Below are positions 63,023 to 64,000 of a stretch of DNA of 64,000 nt, one piece after another; the stretch's first letter is position 1, and the number at the start of each line of letters is the position of its first letter. The translations under genes and the position numbers were made by a program. The stretch comes from Strigamia acuminata (lineage: Eukaryota > Arthropoda > Chilopoda > Geophilomorpha > Linotaeniidae): contig OX442314.1 of assembly GCA_949358305.1 (NCBI GenBank), positions 66,720,429 to 66,784,428 of the forward strand, in the 5' to 3' direction. A model generated the notes under the pieces. That model did not search any database. It was not told where the DNA came from and saw only the letters and a list, made by a program, of their open reading frames with translations.

Positions 63023-63876
63023 GCTATCCTTGCAGCACGCCGAAACCGCTAATTTTTATCGCCATTTTCGCGAAATTCGCGAATTTGCGATAAATTTTCT
63101 ATTTGCAGATTGCGCCGATTTCCGAGACGATTTTCGTCTCTAGAACGTTCGAGACGACACGCCGACGTTCTCACGTAGTCTGCACGACCAGCTCTACGAT
63201 TTTTCATTTAATTTCGTCCGGATTTCTGCGGGTTTTGCAATTCTCGAGACGAATTTCAATTTATTTTCAGATTTTCGCCATTTTCCAACGAGAATCAACG
63301 TTGGAAACCCGCTTTACACAGCGTGAACGACGATTTGGACTAATTCCCGACTTAGTACACCGTGTACGGTCGTTGTATCGACGATTTTTCTCGAAGAAAC
63401 GACGATTTTCGACGATTTTCGCATTTAAATGCGCAACAACGCCATTTTCGATTCTCGAATATTGGCGCAACGTCTCATCACACTAATTAATACTTGCCTT
63501 TCAGTTGTCGTAATTAGCTTGTTAGTATTTAAGGTCGTATTAAGTTTTTGTGGGTCCTTTAGAATAGTTTTTGCTCTTCTGTTCCAGTCGGAACTATCGC
63601 ATTAACTCATTCCTAGCCAGTGCTTACCGTGGCCAACAGGTACTCCCGCGCCTCCAGGTAGGCGAACGGACCCCTGTGTGTTGGCTGGCTAGGGTTATCT
63701 GACCACTTCAGAAGTGGTTGCCCAATTCGATTGATATCCGCTTTGACAGTGCTCCGATTAGTGCGCCGTATTTGTGTAGTGCTACGCGATATTGTGCACC
63801 GAGACCGTCAAGTGCTCCAATTGTACCATTCTCCATCCAGTGTGTTTTGCTACGGGTTGTTTCGTAACTCCACGTC
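63023..63876 (+). other. Copia-4 non-coding leader
   Basis: About 850 nt of TTTTCG/GATTTCC-like low-complexity sequence resembling the Copia-2 leader, with CTATTTGCAG (near 63108) and TTTTCAG (near 63270) at places similar to those in Copia-2. The conserved RNA is at 63581-63693. Confidence 0.65.
63581..63693 (+). promoter_or_regulatory. Conserved leader RNA structure (Copia-4 copy)
   Basis: Hairpin I: GTTCC/GGAAC (63581-63585/63590-63594) with loop AGTC. Hairpin II: a perfect 9-bp closing stem CCTAGCCAG/CTGGCTAGG (63612-63620/63685-63693), ACAGG/CCTGT (63636-63640/63673-63677), CCG/CGG (63646-63648/63667-63669), CGCCT/AGGCG, loop CCAGGT (63654-63659). Confidence 0.75.
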
Positions 63877-64000
63877 ATGTCGAAGTCCGCAGACGGAAAT
63901 CCAGGACGTCTTCCCATCCTTAGCGTAGGAAACTACGAACTTTGGCAGCGCTCAATGCGCATGGTACTCCGAAGCGAGGAATTGTGGGAACACGTAACTG
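63877..64000 (+). CDS. gag-pol: Copia-4 Gag start (partial)
   Basis: 41 codons from the ATG at 63877 to the window end, open throughout. The opening aligns with Copia-2: LPILSVGNYELWQRSM against LVPVLGVGNYEDWRMAM, then LRSEELWEHVT against LKSEGLWRHVT. This is the usual N-terminal Gag region of copia elements. Nothing can be said about the rest of the gene. Confidence 0.85.
   Translation, partial: MSKSADGNPGRLPILSVGNYELWQRSMRMVLRSEELWEHVT

Larger units (their letters stand above)
62532..64000 (+). mobile_element. Copia-4, 5' part of a Ty1/copia-type retrotransposon
   Basis: 5' LTR, primer site, leader with conserved RNA, and start of gag; the element runs off the window. It inserted into the 56-bp array of palindrome copy 2 (flank AAATT at 62527-62531 is the likely target copy, unconfirmed). 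Closest relative is Copia-2, by gag start and LTR/primer-site hairpin. Confidence 0.9.

Overview
This window is eukaryotic repeat DNA, almost certainly from an animal. I see no host gene. Five LTR retrotransposons (four Ty1/copia-like, one Ty3/gypsy-like) sit in or beside satellite and palindromic DNA. The animal assignment rests on the copia primer-binding sites, which start TGGTAGCAGAGG and in two elements continue to 18 bases. That is the complement of the 3' end of animal initiator tRNA-Met as I know it. The species cannot be named from the sequence.

Layout. Positions 1-5683 hold a composite repeat: a leading segment (1-780), then a large imperfect palindrome (arms 781-3010 and 3665-5683) built around a 56-bp tandem array and a TCGTATAC-rich centre. 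From inside the right arm (4533) a 1.7-kb satellite takes over and runs for ten monomers to 49746. It is interrupted by three insertions: Copia-1 (6332-13332) in monomer 2, and Gypsy-1 (15281-29306) and Copia-2 (30409-37528) in monomer 3. Removing each element plus one target-site copy restores monomers of exactly 1717 or 1688 bp, so the boundaries are secure. Positions 49747-50889 and 57608-58989 are unassigned non-coding DNA, split by Copia-3 (50890-57602). From 59281 the composite repeat starts again with only three substitutions seen in its first ~1.9 kb. Copia-4 interrupts it at 62532 and runs off the window.

All complete elements have identical or nearly identical LTRs, so the insertions are young. 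Copia-2 and Copia-3 have intact single gag-pol frames. Copia-1 is broken in the reverse transcriptase by a triplicated 8-bp unit. Copia-4 shows only its LTR, leader and first 41 codons. Gypsy-1 is unusually long (14.0 kb). It has separate gag and pol genes joined by an ATGA overlap, a roughly 450-residue Pro/Ser-rich linker with an AT-hook inside pol, and a third gene in the env position. That third gene encodes a soluble-looking protein with a DnaJ-type CxxCxGxG pair instead of an envelope.

The two strongest candidates for something undescribed are the third gene of Gypsy-1 and a structured RNA in the leaders of all four copia elements. In the RNA, the paired strands differ from element to element but stay complementary, around a fixed CYAGGW hairpin. 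A third candidate is the palindromic repeat, which carries mirror-image promoter-like sequences pointing inward and would give double-stranded RNA if transcribed.
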